This document shows positions 1 through 12,800 of a stretch of 64,000 nucleotides of DNA, piece by piece; position 1 is the first letter of the stretch; each line of letters opens with the position of its first letter. A program made the translations under genes and the position numbers. The DNA comes from Aquilaria yunnanensis (Eukaryota; Streptophyta; Magnoliopsida; Malvales; Thymelaeaceae), in assembly GCA_039654915.1 (NCBI GenBank), contig CM077600.1, forward strand, positions 68,519,992-68,583,991. The letters run 5' to 3'. The notes under the pieces were generated by a model. The model searched no databases, was not told where the DNA came from, and worked only from the letters and a program-made list of their open reading frames with translations.

Positions 1-440
1 CTGACACGCCGCAGCCTCCCCTGTCCTGACACAACCCGTCCGGGTCCAGGGCTAAAGGAGGCTGCAAACGGCTGCCTGTCCCCTAGGTCCAAAACTACAG
101 ATCAAATCCGACCGAACACGTGTCATGATCTGAACGGACCAGCTACTCCTATAAGTACTAGGAAATGGGACTGGGCAAAGGGGGCATTTCTCCACCCTCT
201 GAGAAAATACAAAACAGGCAAGAGACTTGATCCTTTAGTGTTCTTCCTCCACTTTCACTCAAAAAACTGACTTGGGCGTCGGAGGGTCCCCCCCGGAAAA
301 GCAAACCGGGGACCTCCTAACCTCTTCTTTGAGCTTTTCAGGCACACTCAGCTGGGAAACCAGAGCTCCAGGCGCTCGCCTCCTCAGGAAGTCTCTCCAC
401 CTGTTAGCATGACAGCAAACGATGATGCCTTGGGGCATCA
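1..440 (+). mobile_element. Tat-type Ty3 LTR, 3' end (cut by window edge)
   Basis: The stretch reads like the reverse complement of the Tat-1 LTRs found at 17035-17894 and 27070-27929. It shares the block GACTTGGGCGTCGGAGG (about 269-285), the GGGGACCTCCTAAC block, and a terminal GGGGCATCA at 432-440. It differs too much to be the same family. No primer-binding site follows the terminus; the 31-bp array starts at once. It is therefore a 3' LTR or a solo LTR whose start lies outside the window. A short open frame here on the minus strand has no recognisable content. Confidence 0.7.
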
Positions 441-1216
441 TTATGAATGTTTCCATTTTGTTCCAAACAATTTGTGAATGTTTCTATGTGCTTCCGAACA
501 ATGTGTGAATGTTTCCAATTCATTCCAAATGAGTTGTGAATGTTTCCATTTCTTTCGAAACAAGTCGTGAAGGTTTCCATTTCATTCCAAACAAGTTATG
601 AATGTTTCCATTTGATTCCAAACTAGCTGTTAAAGTTTTCATTTCATTCCAAACAAGTTGTGAGTGTTTCCATTTCATTCCAAACCAGTCGTGAATGTTT
701 CCATTTCATTCCATACAAGTGTGAATGCTTCCATTTCATCCAAACAAGTTGTGAATGTTTGCATTTTGTTCCAAAAAATGTGTGAATGTTTCCCTTTCAT
801 TCCAAGCAAGTTGTGAATATTTCCATTCCATTTCAAACAAGTTTTTAATGTTTCCATTTCATTCGAAACAAGTTGTGAATGTTTCCATTTCCTTCCAAAC
901 AATTTGTGAGTGTTTCCATTTCCTTCCAAATAATTTGTGAATGTTTCCATTTCATTCCAAATAAGTAGTGAATTTTTGCACTTCAATCGAGATAAGTTCT
1001 GAATGTTTGCTTTTCATTCCAAATAGGTTGTGAATGTTTCCATTTTATTCAAAACAAGTTGTGAATGTTTCCATTTCCTTCCAAACAATTTGCGAATGTT
1101 TCCATTTCATTCCAAACAAGTTGTGAATGTTTCCATTTCACTCGAAACAAGTTGTGAATCTTTCGAATTTGTTCCAAACTAGTTGTGAATCTTTCCAATT
1201 TGTTCCAAACTAGTTG
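441..1216 (-). repeat. 31-bp tandem array, reverse orientation (segment 1)
   Basis: About 25 diverged copies of a 31-bp unit, in the orientation where CCATTTCATTCC precedes AAGTTGTGAATG. Units vary by substitutions and by one- or two-base indels. The array runs directly from the Tat-type LTR terminus (440) to the terminus of a reverse-strand Ty3 LTR (1217). Open frames on either strand are by-products of the repeat. Confidence 0.93.
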
Positions 1217-2193
1217 TGATGCCAACCCCAATGGAATAAAGACCCTGAAATGTGCCAAAGATGTTATTCGAGCTCCACAAGACATCAAAAAGACTAGCTT
1301 TGAAACCCCCACCCCTAATCAACCTGTGATTAGAAACAAGAAGTATAGAACTCCAAGAACACAAGCACACTTGTGCACCAAGGTAGTTAGCCAAGAAACA
1401 AAGAGAAAGTTCTCCAAAGTAGCAATATTATTTCTGCCAAAATCTGTGTGTTTACATCTAGAATATGTGCCTTTATATATGCCTAAACTAGGGTAAAAGG
1501 ATAGGAAAAATTCGCAGCCCAAGTCACCTAGGAAACCTAGTTACAAAGGACTCAAGAAAACCTAGTCAAACTAGGACTCCTAAACCTTTGTGACCTTGTT
1601 TAGTGTATGTAGCATATGCCACTTATCCTAAGTGACCTAAATAAATTCCATAGCCTAAATAAAAAATTAAATAATGTAAATAAATAGGAATTAAATGAAA
1701 ATAAAATGAAAATACAAGATTAAACCGGAAAACCCCCAAATAGCCTTCTTGGGTGCATTTTTGGGCACTTTAGGGTTCTCACTTGTATCTTTAGCTCCAG
1801 GGTTGAATATTTGAGTTCCAAGGGCATTAATCTTCCTCTTAGATGTTGTAAAGAGGTCTTGAAAAGTTAGAGCTCAAAAATCCAGCTTGTGGACACAAAA
1901 TGCTACAAGAACACTTAAGGGGGCTCAAATGGTACACTTTGAGTGGTGTCCTTGCTTTGTGACTTGTCTAAGCACTCTAGAACTTAGTACCAAGCATGTC
2001 CATCATCTCCATATGATGTCTTGAGTGTTCCAACAGCTCCTTGTGAAGTCCCATGTCCATTCTCCATGAAGAAGCTTGAAACAAGGCTTGTATTGCACTT
2101 GAGAGCTCCTTAGCTTTCTTCCTTGTCATTGGTCCACTAGAAACCCTCAATGGGACCTTACCTTCCTTGAGTGTGCCTTCCTTGATCATATCA
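1217..2193 (-). mobile_element. Ty3-A-like LTR, reverse strand (3' LTR of a broken element)
   Basis: Reading the minus strand, this LTR starts TGATATGATC at 2193 and ends near GGCATCA at 1217, 977 bp. It is homologous to the 986-bp LTRs of Ty3-A but well diverged. A purine-rich tract lies just upstream on the minus strand (about 2194-2215), as expected for a 3' LTR. Its first ~200 bp (2193 down to 1977) still encode the polyprotein tail ending in a [11 protein letters not shown] motif, here in a frame that stops at 1977. Confidence 0.8.
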
Positions 2194-3684
2194 ACTCCCT
2201 CCTGCTTATAAGGATTCATCCACAAATCTGCATGTTCAAACAAAGATAAATCAGAAACATTAAAAGTAGCACTCACATTGTACTCACCCAGCAAGTCTAG
2301 CATGTATGCATTGTCATTGATATTTTTAATGACTTGGAATAGACCATCTCCTCTTAGATGAAACTTAGTCCTTCTTGTAGTTGAAAATCTTTTTTTTCTC
2401 ATGTGCAACCAAAGCCAATCTCCAGGCTCAAAGATAACTCTCCTTCTTCCTTGGTTGGCTTTCTTAGCAATTTGTTGATTTTTTAGTTCAATTTGTTGCT
2501 TAACCTTCTCACGCAACTTCTTGATCCTCTTGGCCTTCTTACTACCATCCAAACTAAATACCTCATGAGTAGGTAATGGTAAAAGATCCAATGAAGTTAA
2601 AGGAGTAAAACCATAAACAACCTCAAAAGGTGACAAACTACTAGTAGAATGCATGGACCTATTATACGCAAATTCTACATGAGGCAAACAATCTTCCCAA
2701 CCTTCAAATTTTTACCAATGATAGCTCTAATCATGGAACCTAAGGTCCTATTGGTTACTTCAATTTGCTCATCAGTTTGTGAGTGACAAGATGTAGAAAA
2801 TAAAAGCTTAGTGCCAAGCTTACCCCACAAAGTTCTCCAAAAGTGGCTTAAAAACTTAGTATCTCTATCTGAGACTATACTCCTTGGAACACCATGAAGT
2901 CTAACAATTTCCTTGAAAAACAATTCAGCCACATGTATAGCATCATCAGTCTTATTACAAGGAATAAAGTGAGCCATCTTAGAAAATCTATCAACTACAA
3001 CAAAGATTGAGTCACGGTTTCCTTTAGTCCAAGGCAATCCAACAATAAAGTCCATTGAAATATCTACCCATGGATGACTAGGTTTAGGAAGTGTGTATAA
3101 TCCATGTGAAGTGTGAGTGGATTTTGCCTTCCTAAATGCAATGCATTGATCATATACCTTCCTCACATCTTTTACCATATTCAGCCAATGATAATGTTCC
3201 TTCAAAGAATGCAAAGTCTTGGCTTGTCCAAAGTGTCCCATAAGTCCTCCACAATGAGCTTCCTTTGTGAGAATTCCCTCAAAGATGTCCTTGGTATGCA
3301 CAACTTGTTTTCTTTGAAAAGAAGCCCATTAATTTGATTGAACTTTTCAAAAGCAAACTTAGAACACTTAGAATAAAACTCACCAAAATCATCCTCACTA
3401 GCATATAAATCCTTCAAGTGTTCAAAACTCAAAACTTTTGCATTAAAAGCTGAAAGAAAAACATACCTTCTCGAAAGTGCATCCGCCACTACATTATCCT
3501 TACCTTGCTTGTACTTGAAAACATATGGGAATGACTAAATGAACTCTACCCATTTAGCATGCCTTATGTTCAACATACCTTGCCCACTAAGAAACTTAAG
3601 GGCTTGGTGATTAGTGTGAATCATAAACTCTCTTGGCCACAAATAATGTTGCCAAGTCTCCAAGGCTCTCACCAAAGCACAAAG
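1977..3684 (-). pseudogene. Ty3/gypsy pol remnant (RNase H tail and integrase)
   Basis: Three overlapping minus-strand frames (3489-3202, 3301-2675, 2687-1977) together match the last 45% of the Ty3-A polyprotein: the end of RNase H (MADALSRRY), the integrase zinc-binding region ([14 protein letters not shown]), the DDE core ([16 protein letters not shown], and an altered ..QIEVTNRTL around the glutamate) and the C-terminal module ([19 protein letters not shown]). At least two frameshifts break it, and one zinc-ligand cysteine reads as tyrosine or phenylalanine (DQCIAFRK). It is truncated at about 3684, where sequence jumps into an LTR. Not functional. Confidence 0.85.
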
Positions 3685-4021
3685 CACTTTAGGGTTCTCA
3701 CTTGTATCTTTAGTTCCAACCTTGAATATTTGAGTTCCAAGGGCATGAATCTTCCTCTTAGATGTTGGAAAGAGGTCTTGATAAGTTAGAGCTAAAAATC
3801 CCAGCTCGTAGACACAAAATGCAACAAGAACACTTAAGGGGACTCAAATGGTACACTTTGAGTGGTGTCCTTGGTGTCCTTACTTTTGACTAGTCTAAGC
3901 ACTCTAGAACTGAGTACCAAGCATGTCTATCATCTTCATATGATGTCTTGAGAGTTCCAACAGTTCCTTGTGAAGTCCCATGTCCATTCTCCATGAAGAA
4001 GTATGAAATAAAGGCTTGTAG
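3685..4021 (-). mobile_element. Ty3-A-like LTR fragment, reverse strand
   Basis: Aligns with about 1773-2094, i.e. the same part of the LTR a second time. It begins at ACTTTAGGGTTCTCAC next to the truncated pol remnant and ends at ..AAGGCTTGTAGTG, where it passes into the 31-bp array. The element therefore carries parts of both LTRs but has lost everything between RNase H and mid-LTR. Confidence 0.75.
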
Positions 4022-5449
4022 TGAAATGGAAACATTCACAACTTGTTTGGAATGAAATGGAAACATTCACAACTTACTTGGAGTGAAATGGAAAGGGTCA
4101 CAAGTTGTTTGGAAGAAAATGGAAACATTCACAACTTGTTTGGAATGAAATCGAAACATTTACACTTGCTTGGAGTGAAATAGAAATTTTTGCAACTTGT
4201 TTGGAATGAATTGGAAACATTCACAACTTGATTGGAATTAAATGCAAACATTTATAACTTGTTTTGAATGAAATGGAAACGTTGACAACTTATTTCATTC
4301 AGAACTGGTTTGAAATGAAATGGAAATGTTCACAACTCATTTCGAATGAAATGGAAACATTCACAACTTGTTTGGAACGAAATAGAAACATTCACAACTT
4401 GTTTTGAATGAAATCGAAACATTCACAACTTGTTTGGAATGAAATGGAAACATTCATAACTGGTTCTGAATGAAATGGAGATGTTCACAACTAGTTTCGA
4501 ATGGAGTTGAAGCATTCACAAGCTGTTTCGAATTAAATGGAAACGTTGATGACTTGTTTGGAATGAAATTGAAACATTCAGAACATAGTTCAAATGGAAT
4601 TGAAACATTCACAAGTTGTTTTGAAATTAAATTGATTCACAAGATGTTTGGAATGAAATGGAAATGTTCACAACATGTTTGGAATGAAATGGAAACATTC
4701 ACATCATGTTTCAAATTAAATGGAAAGATTCACAACATGTTTCGATCAAAATCGAAACATTCAAAACTTGTTTCGACTGAATTGGAAACATTCATAACTT
4801 GTTTGGAACGAAATGGAAGATTTCACAACTTATTTTGAATGAAATGAAAACAATAACAGCTTGTTTGGAATGAAATCGAAACATCTACACTTGTTTGGAA
4901 TGAAATTGAAACATTCACAACTTATTTGGAATGAAATGGAAACATTCACAAGTTGTTTGCTATGAAATGGAAGTTTTAACAACTAGTTTGGAGTGCAATG
5001 GAAACATTCACAGCTTGTTTGGAATGAATTGGAAACATTCACAACTTGTTTGGAATGAAATAGAAACATTCACAACGTGTTTGGAATGAATTGGAAACAT
5101 TCATAACCTATTTTGAATGAAATGGAAACATTTAGAACTCGTTTGGATTGAATTGGAAACATTGACAACGTGTTTAGAATGAAATGGAAACATTAACAAC
5201 CTGTTTATAATCAAATGAAAACATTCATATCTTATTTCGAATGAAGTTGAAACATTCACAACTTGTTTTCAATGAAATGGAAACATTCACAACTTGTTTG
5301 GAATGAAATGAGAACATTAACAACTTATTTTGACTAAAGTGGAAACATTCACAACTTATTTTGAATGAAATGGAAACATTCACAACTTATTTCGACTGAA
5401 GTGGAAACATTAACAACTTGTTTCGAATGTATTGGGAACATCTACACAT
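4022..5449 (+). repeat. 31-bp tandem array, forward orientation (segment 2)
   Basis: About 46 units in the orientation CATTCACAACTTG..GAATGAAATGG, opposite to segment 1 on the other side of the Ty3 ruin. Period 31 bp, with frequent one-base indels. A repeat-derived open frame lies at 4470-4838. Confidence 0.93.
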
Positions 5450-5789
5450 AACATGCAAATTCGGTTTCATGGTCTACATATGATTTGTAGATCCAGATGT
5501 TAGCTTTCCAATGAATCAAGAATCACTCAACTCTGTTTAACTCAAGATATGATTTTTCTACTAGAACATCGCCAATCTGTCAAAATCCAAGCTTGGCCAT
5601 CATCTCCATATGATTCCTTGCATGTTCCAGCAGCTCATTTCGAATTACAAGCCTATTCTCAATGAAAAAGCTTGAGACAAAAGCTTGAAGTGCACTAGTA
5701 AGCTCCTTAGCTTACTTTCCCATCAATGATCCACTAGTCATCTTCAATGGGTCCTTATCATCATTGGTTGTACCTTCTTTGATCGTATC
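5450..5789 (-). mobile_element. Ty3-B/C-type LTR fragment, reverse strand
   Basis: Reverse complement of the first ~340 bp of the Ty3-C 3' LTR (compare 54168-54420). The LTR 5' terminus is intact at 5789 (GATCGTATCA read on the plus strand), directly followed by the 31-bp array. The other end is truncated inside the array near 5450. Confidence 0.8.
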
Positions 5790-8700
5790 AAAACTTATTT
5801 TGAAAGAAGTTGAAACATTCACAACTTGTTTTGAATGAAATGGAAACATTCACAACTTGTTACGAATGAAATGGAAACATTCATAACCTGTTTGGAATGA
5901 AATGGAAACATTTACAACCTGTTTGGAATGAAATGGAAACATTCACAACTTATTTGGAATGAAATGGAAACATTCATAACTTGTTTCAAATGAAATGAAA
6001 ACATTTAAAACTTGTTTGGAATGGAATGAAAACATTCACACTTGTTTGCAATGAAATGGAAACATTCGCACTAGTTTGCAATGAAATGGAAACAATGACA
6101 ACTTGTTTGGAATGAAATGGAAACATTCACAACTAGTTCAAAATGAAATGGAAACAATCACAACATGTTTGGAATGAAGTGGAAACATTCACAGCTTGTT
6201 TGGAATGAAATGAAAACATTCACAGCTTGTTTGGAATGAAATGGAAACATTCACAACTTGTTTGGAATGAAATAGAAACATTCACAACTTGTTTGGAATG
6301 AAATTGAAACATTCACAACTGGTTCTGAATGAAATGGAAACATTCACAACTTGTTCGAACGAAATGGAAACGTTGACAAGTTGTTTGGAATGAAATTGAA
6401 ACATTCACAACTGGTTTGGAATGATGTCAAAAAATTCAGAACTCATTCGGAATGAAGTGGGAACATTCATAACTAGTTTATAATGAAATTAGAAACATTC
6501 ACACCGTGTTTGGAACGAATTGGAAACATTCACAACTTGTTTCGAGTAAAATGGAAACATTCACAACTTGTTTGGAATGAAATGGAAATATTCACAACAT
6601 GTTTGGAATGAAATGGAAACATTCACAACTGGATTTGAATGAAATGGATACATTCAAAACTAGTTTCGAACGTAATCGAAATATTCTCAACTTGTTTCGA
6701 ATGGAATGGAAACATTCACTAGTTGTTTAGAATGAAAGGGATTCACAAGTTGTTTGGAACAAAGTGGAAACTTTCAAAACTTGTTTGGAACGAAATGGAA
6801 ACATTCACAACTTGTTTGGAGTGAAATGGAAAGATTCACAACCTGTTTCGAACAAAAAGGAAAAAGTCACAACTTGTTTCAAATGTAATGGAAACATTCA
6901 CAATTAGTTTCGAATGACATGGAAACATCTACACTTGTTTGGAATAAAATGGAAACATTCACAACTTATTTGGAATGAAATCGAAACCCTCACAACTTGT
7001 TTGGAATGAAAAATAAACATTCAAAACTAGTTTGGAATGTAATGGAAACATTCACAACTTGTTTGGAATGAAATCAAAACATTCACAACTTGTTTGGAAT
7101 GAAGTAGAAACATTCACAGGTTATTTGGAATGTTTGGAGTGAAATCGAAACACTCACAACTTGTTTGGAATGAAATAGAAACATTCACAACTTGTTTGGA
7201 TGAAATGGAAACATTCACACTTGTTTGGGATGAAATGAAAGCAATCAAATCTTCCTTGGAATGAACTAGAAACATTCACAACTGGGTTGGAATAAAATGG
7301 AAACATTCACAACTTGTTTACAATGAAATGGAAACTTTCACAGCTAGTTTGGAATGAAATGGAAACATTCACAGCTAGTTTGGAATGAAATGGAAACATT
7401 CACAACTTGTTTCGAATGAAATGGAAACATTCACACATATTTTGGAAGGAAATAGAAACATTCACAAATTATTTGAAACGAAATGGAAACATTCACAACT
7501 TGTTTTGAATGAAATGGAAACAATCACAACTTCTTTGGAATGAAATGGAAACATTCACAACTGGTTTGGAATGAAATGGAAACATTCACAACTTGTTTGG
7601 AATGAAATGGAAATAATCATAGCTTGTTTGGATAAAAATGAAAACATTCACACCTTGTTTGGAATGAAATGAAAATGTTCACCACTTGTTCAGAGTGAAA
7701 TGGAAACAACCACAACTCATTTGGAATGAATTGGAATCATTCAAAACTTGTTGCGAATGAAATGGGAAACATTCTCAACATGTTTGGAATGAAATGGAAA
7801 CATTCATAACTTGTTTCGAATGAAATGTAAATGTTCATGACTTGTTTGGAATGAAATGGAAAGCTTTACAACTAGTTTGGAATGAAATGGAAACATCACA
7901 AGTAGTATCTATTGAAATGGAAACATTCACAACATGTTTGGAACGAATTAGAAATATTCACAACATGTTTTGAACGAATTGTAAAGATTCACAACTTGTT
8001 TGGAATGAAATGGAAACATTCACAACATGTTTTGAACGAATTGTAAAGATTCACAACTTGTTTGGAATGAAATGGAAACATTCACAACATGTTTGATATA
8101 AAATGGAAACATTCACAACTTGTTCTGAATGAAATTGAAACATTCACAACTAGTTTTGAGTGTAATCGAAACATTCACAACTTGTTTTGAATGAATTGGA
8201 AATATTCAGAACTTGTTTCTAATGAAATCAAAAAGATTCACAAGTTGTTTCGAGTCAAATGCAAACAATCACAACTTGTTTCAAATGAAATGGAACCATT
8301 GACAACTTGTTTCGAATGAAATGGGAAACTTTCCCAACTTGCTTGGAATGAAATGGAAACATTCACAACTTGTTTCGAATGAGATGGAAACGTTAACGAC
8401 TTGTTTCAAATGAAATGGAAATCTTCACACTGTTTTGGAATGAAATAGAAACATTGACAGCTCGTTTGGAATGAAATGGAAACTTTCACAACTAGTTCTA
8501 ATGAGTTGGAAACATTCACAACTTGTTTGGAACGAATTGGAAACATTCACAACTCATTTCGAATGAAATGGAAACATTCACAAATTGTTTGGAAAGTAGT
8601 GGACACATTCACAACATGTTTGGAATGAAATGGAAACATTCAAAACTGGTTTTCAATGAAAGCGAAACATTCACAACTTGTTTCAAAGAAAATAGTAACA

Positions 8701-10494
8701 TTGATAACTTGTTTGGAATGAAATTGATACATTCACAACTTATCTCGAATGAAGTGGAAACATTCACAACTAGTTTGGAATGAAATGGAAACATTCACAA
8801 CTTGTTTGGAATGAAACGGAAACATTCACAACTTGTTGGATGAAATGGAAACATTCACACTTATTTGGAACGAAATGGAAACAATCAGAACTTGATTGGA
8901 ATGAACTAGAAACATTCATAACTGGTTTGGAATGAAATGGAATCATTCACAACTTGTGTGGAGTGAAATGGAAACTTTCACAGCTAGTATGGAATGAAAT
9001 GGAAACATTCACAACTTGTTTGGAATGAAATGGAAACGATCACGACTTGTTTCGAATGAAATTGAAACATTCACACATTGCTTAGAAGGAAATAGAAACT
9101 TTCACAAGTTGCTTGGAACGAAATGGAAACATTCACAACTTGTTTCGAATGAAATGGAAACAATCACAACTTGTTTGGAATGAAATGCAAACATTCACAA
9201 TTGGTTTAGAATGAAATGGAAACATTCACAACTTGTTTGGAATGAAATGGAAACATTCACAGCTTGTTTGGAAGGAAATGGACACTTTCACACCTTGTTT
9301 GGAATGAAATGGAAATGTTTATGACTTGTTCAGAATGAAATGGAAACAATCACAACTCATTTGGAATGAATTGGAATCATTCACATCTTGTGGGGAATGA
9401 TATGGGAAACATTCGCAACACGTTTGGAATGAAATGGAAGCATTCATAACTTGTTTTGAAGGAAATGAAAATGTTCACGACTTGTTTGGAATGAAATGGA
9501 AATCTTCACAACTAGTTTGGAATGAAATGGAAACATTCACAACTCGTTTGGAAAGAAATGGAAACATTCACAACTAGTTTCTAATGAAATGAAAACATTC
9601 ACAACATGTTTGGAACGAATTGTAAACATTCACAACTTGTTTGGAATGAAATGGAAACATTCACAACAAGTTTGGAATGAAATGGAAACATTCAGAACTT
9701 GTTCTGAATTTAATGAAAACATTCACAACTAGTTTTGACCGTAATCGAAGCATTCACAACTTGTTTCGAATAAATTGGAAATATTCACAACTTGTTTCTA
9801 ATGAAATCAGAAAGATTCACAACTTGTTTGGAGTCAAATGCAAACATCCACAACTTGTTTCAAATGAAATGGAAACATTGACAACTTGTTTGGAATGGAA
9901 TTAAAACTTTCACAACTAGTTTGGAATGAAATTGAAACTTTCACAACCGGTTTGGAATGAAATTGAAACATTCACAACTCGTTTGGAATGAATTGCAAAC
10001 ACTCACAACTAGTTTCTAATGAAATTGGAAACATTCACAACTTGTTTCGAATGAAATGGAAATATTCACAACCTGTTTGGAATGAAATGGAAACATTCAC
10101 AACATGTTTGGAATAAAATGGAAACATTCGCAACTGGTTCTAAATGAAATGGAAACGTTCACAACTAGTTACGAATGGAATCGAAACATTCACAACTTGT
10201 GTTGAATGAAATGAAAACATTGACAGCTTATTTTGAATGGAATGGAAACATTCACAAGTTGTTTGGAATGAAATGGATTCGCAAGTTACTTTGAATGAAC
10301 TGGAAACATTCACAACTTGTTTGGAATGAAATGGAAACATTCACAACTTGTTTCAAATGAAATGGAAAGATTGACAACTTGTTTTGAGTGAAATAGAAAG
10401 ATTGACAACTTGTTTCGAATAAAATCGAAACATTCACAACTTGTTTGGAATGAAATAGAAACATTCACAACGTGTTTAGAATGAATTGGAATCA
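5790..10494 (+). repeat. 31-bp tandem array, forward orientation (segment 3, largest)
   Basis: About 150 units of the 31-bp repeat; a typical unit is 9007-9037. Beyond the 31-bp period there is long-range order: distinctive variants at 7201, 7441 and 7721 recur at 8841, 9081 and 9361, each exactly 1640 bp on. A 62-bp dimer is repeated near 7961-8088. The array ends at about 10494, where it joins Copia-1 coding sequence mid-gene with no LTR between. Confidence 0.95.
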
Positions 10495-12800
10495 TTTAAA
10501 TGATTCGAACCCGACCTATCTCTGGCACTGTCGCTTGGGCCATATAAACGAGACCTGCATATCCAAGCTCCATAAGGATGGACTCTTGGACTCATTTGAT
10601 TTTGAATCATATGAGACATCTGAGTCATGTTTGTTGGGCAAGATGACAAAAGCCTCATTCACAGGGCAAAGTGAAAAGGGCTAATGACTTACTAGGACTC
10701 ATACATAGTGATGTATGTGGCCCTATGTCTACACATGCTAGAGGAGGTTTTCAATACTTCATTACTTTCACTGATGACTTCAGCAGATATGGCTATGTGT
10801 ATCTCATGAGACACAAGTCAAAATCCTTTGAAAAGTTCAAAGAATTCAAGAATGAAGTAGAGAATCAACTCGGGAAGAGTATCAAAGTGCTTCGATCAGA
10901 TTGAGGTGGAGAGTACTTGGATCGAGAATTCCTTGACTATTTGTAGGAGTGTGGTATAGTATCACAACTCACTCCACCAGGTACACCTCAATGGAATGGT
11001 TTATCTGAAAGGAGAAATCGAACTCTGTTAGACATGGTTCGCTCTATGATGAGTCAAGCTGACCTTCGAAACTCCTTTTAGGGACATCCTCTAGAGATAG
11101 CTGCTTTTACACTAAACCGAGTTCCATCTAAATCTGTTCAAAAGACACCATATGAGATATGGAGTGGGAGGCGTCCCAATTTGTCTTTTATGAAGATTTG
11201 GGCTGTGACGCTTATGTGAAACGTCAATCCTCTGACAAACTAGGGCCCAAATCTCAAAAATGTCTTTTTGTTGGGTATCCCAAACAAACAAAGGGTTACT
11301 ATTTCTACAACCCTTCTGAGCAAAAAGTGTTTGTTGGTCAAACTAGTGTCTTTTTAGAGAAAGAGTTTATCTCTAAAGGAACTAGTGGGAGGAAAGTAGA
11401 ACTTGAAGAAATTCAAGAACAACAAGGAGACATCGAACCTAAAATGGAACCTGAACAGACACCACAAGATGTTGTGGTTCAAGAGTCTGTTCCTGTAGCA
11501 CAGAGCCCACGTAGGTCTAGTAAGATTCGGCGTGAGCCTGAGAGATATAGATTTCTCATGGCTCGCACTGGTGATGTGATGCTCATGGATCAGGATGAGC
11601 CCACAACCTACCAACAAGCTATGTCGGGGCCTGACTCTGAGAAGTGGCTAGTGGCCATGAAATCCGAGATGGAATCCATGTATGAAAACCAAGTATGGAC
11701 TTTGGTTGACCCACCTGAAGGGGTAAAACCCATAAGGTGCAAATGGGTTTTCAAGAAGAAAATTGACATGGATGGTAATGTGATTACCTTTAAGGGACAA
11801 TTGGTTGCAAAAGGTTTCAAGCAAATTCATGGTAATGACTATGATGAAACTTTTTCACCAGTTGCTATGCTTAAATCCATCCGAATTTTGTTCGCTATTG
11901 CTGCACACTATGATTATGAGATATGGCAAATGGATGTCAAAACTGCATTCCTAAATGGAAAGCTACTTGAGAATGTGTACATGACACAACCTGAGGGTTT
12001 TGTCACTCCTGAGAATGCCAATAAAGTGTGCAAGTTGCAAAGGTCCGTTTATGGACTAAAGCAAGCTTCTCGAAGTTGGAATCTTCATTTTGATGAAGCA
12101 ATCAAAGAGTTTGGTTTTATCAAAAATGAAGATGAACCTTGTGTCTACAAGAAGGTTAGTGGGAGTGTCTTCTTGGTGTTGTATGTAGATGACATACTAC
12201 TCATCGGGAATGACATTCCTGAGCTACAGTCTGTGAAGACATGGCTAAGGAAGTGTTTCTCTATGGAGGACTTGGGTGAAGCAGCCTATGTGTTAGGCAT
12301 CAGGATCTATAGAGATAGATCTAGAAAGCTTCTTGGCCTAAGTCAAAGTACATATATTGACAAAGTGCTAAAGACGTTTAGCATGCAAGATTCCAAGAAA
12401 GGATTCTTGCCCATGTCACATGGTATAACTCTTTCTAGATCTCAGTGTCCGAGTACACCCAAGGAGAGAGAGCGCATGAGTAAGATTCCATATGCCTCAG
12501 CAATTGGATTTATCATGTATGCCATGATATGTACTCATCCCGATGTCTCATATGCTTTGAGCATGACGGGTAGGTACCAATCGAACCCCGGTGAGAGTCA
12601 CTGGACAGCTGTTAAGAACATCCTTAGGTACTTACGAAGGACTAAGGATGCATTCTTCGTCATTGGAGGTGAATATGAGCTCGTTGTAAGGGGTTACACC
12701 GATGCAAGCTTCCAATCCGATAAGGATGATTTTAGATCGTAATCTGGTTATGTGTTTTGTCTTGGTGGTGGTACTTTGAGCTGGAAGAGTTCAAAGCAAG
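10495..12800 (+). pseudogene. Ty1/copia pol remnant (integrase, RT, RNase H), Copia-1
   Basis: It starts inside the pre-integrase zinc finger (LWHCRLGHINE.., about 10521) with no gag or protease, abutting the 31-bp array. Next come a frameshift at 10671-10680, the integrase core (HSDVCGPM, FTDDFSRYGY), stops at about 10903, 10945 and 11080, and a second frameshift near 11202. From there one frame runs to 12742: reverse transcriptase (CKWVFKKKIDMDGN, QMDVKTAFLNG, YVDD at 12182-12193, YGLKQASRSWN) and the start of RNase H (GYTDASFQSDKDD). RNase H is cut off at about 12800, where the sequence passes into the interior of a Copia-1 LTR. The first frameshift is shared with the copy at 62501. Confidence 0.92.

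Noticed and set aside
4470..4838. Open frames of 60-150 codons inside the satellite (also 675-986, 8523-8783, 37259-37711, 55425-55733)
   Set aside because: 31 is not a multiple of 3, so any frame cycles through all phases every 93 bp. The consensus is almost stop-free on both strands; the peptides are a 31-residue readout of the repeat.
5790..10494. CRISPR-like array of ~31-bp repeats
   Set aside because: The units are head to tail with no unique spacers, and the context is plant retrotransposons.
10671..10684. A AAG GGC as a -1 ribosomal slippery heptamer in Copia-1
   Set aside because: The integrase frame lies at +1 relative to gag-protease; a -1 shift would run into a stop within a few codons.
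11159..12742. Functional copia polyprotein
   Set aside because: The 527-codon frame begins after frameshifts and stops and ends in a truncated RNase H; it only appears long because the RT part happens to be intact.
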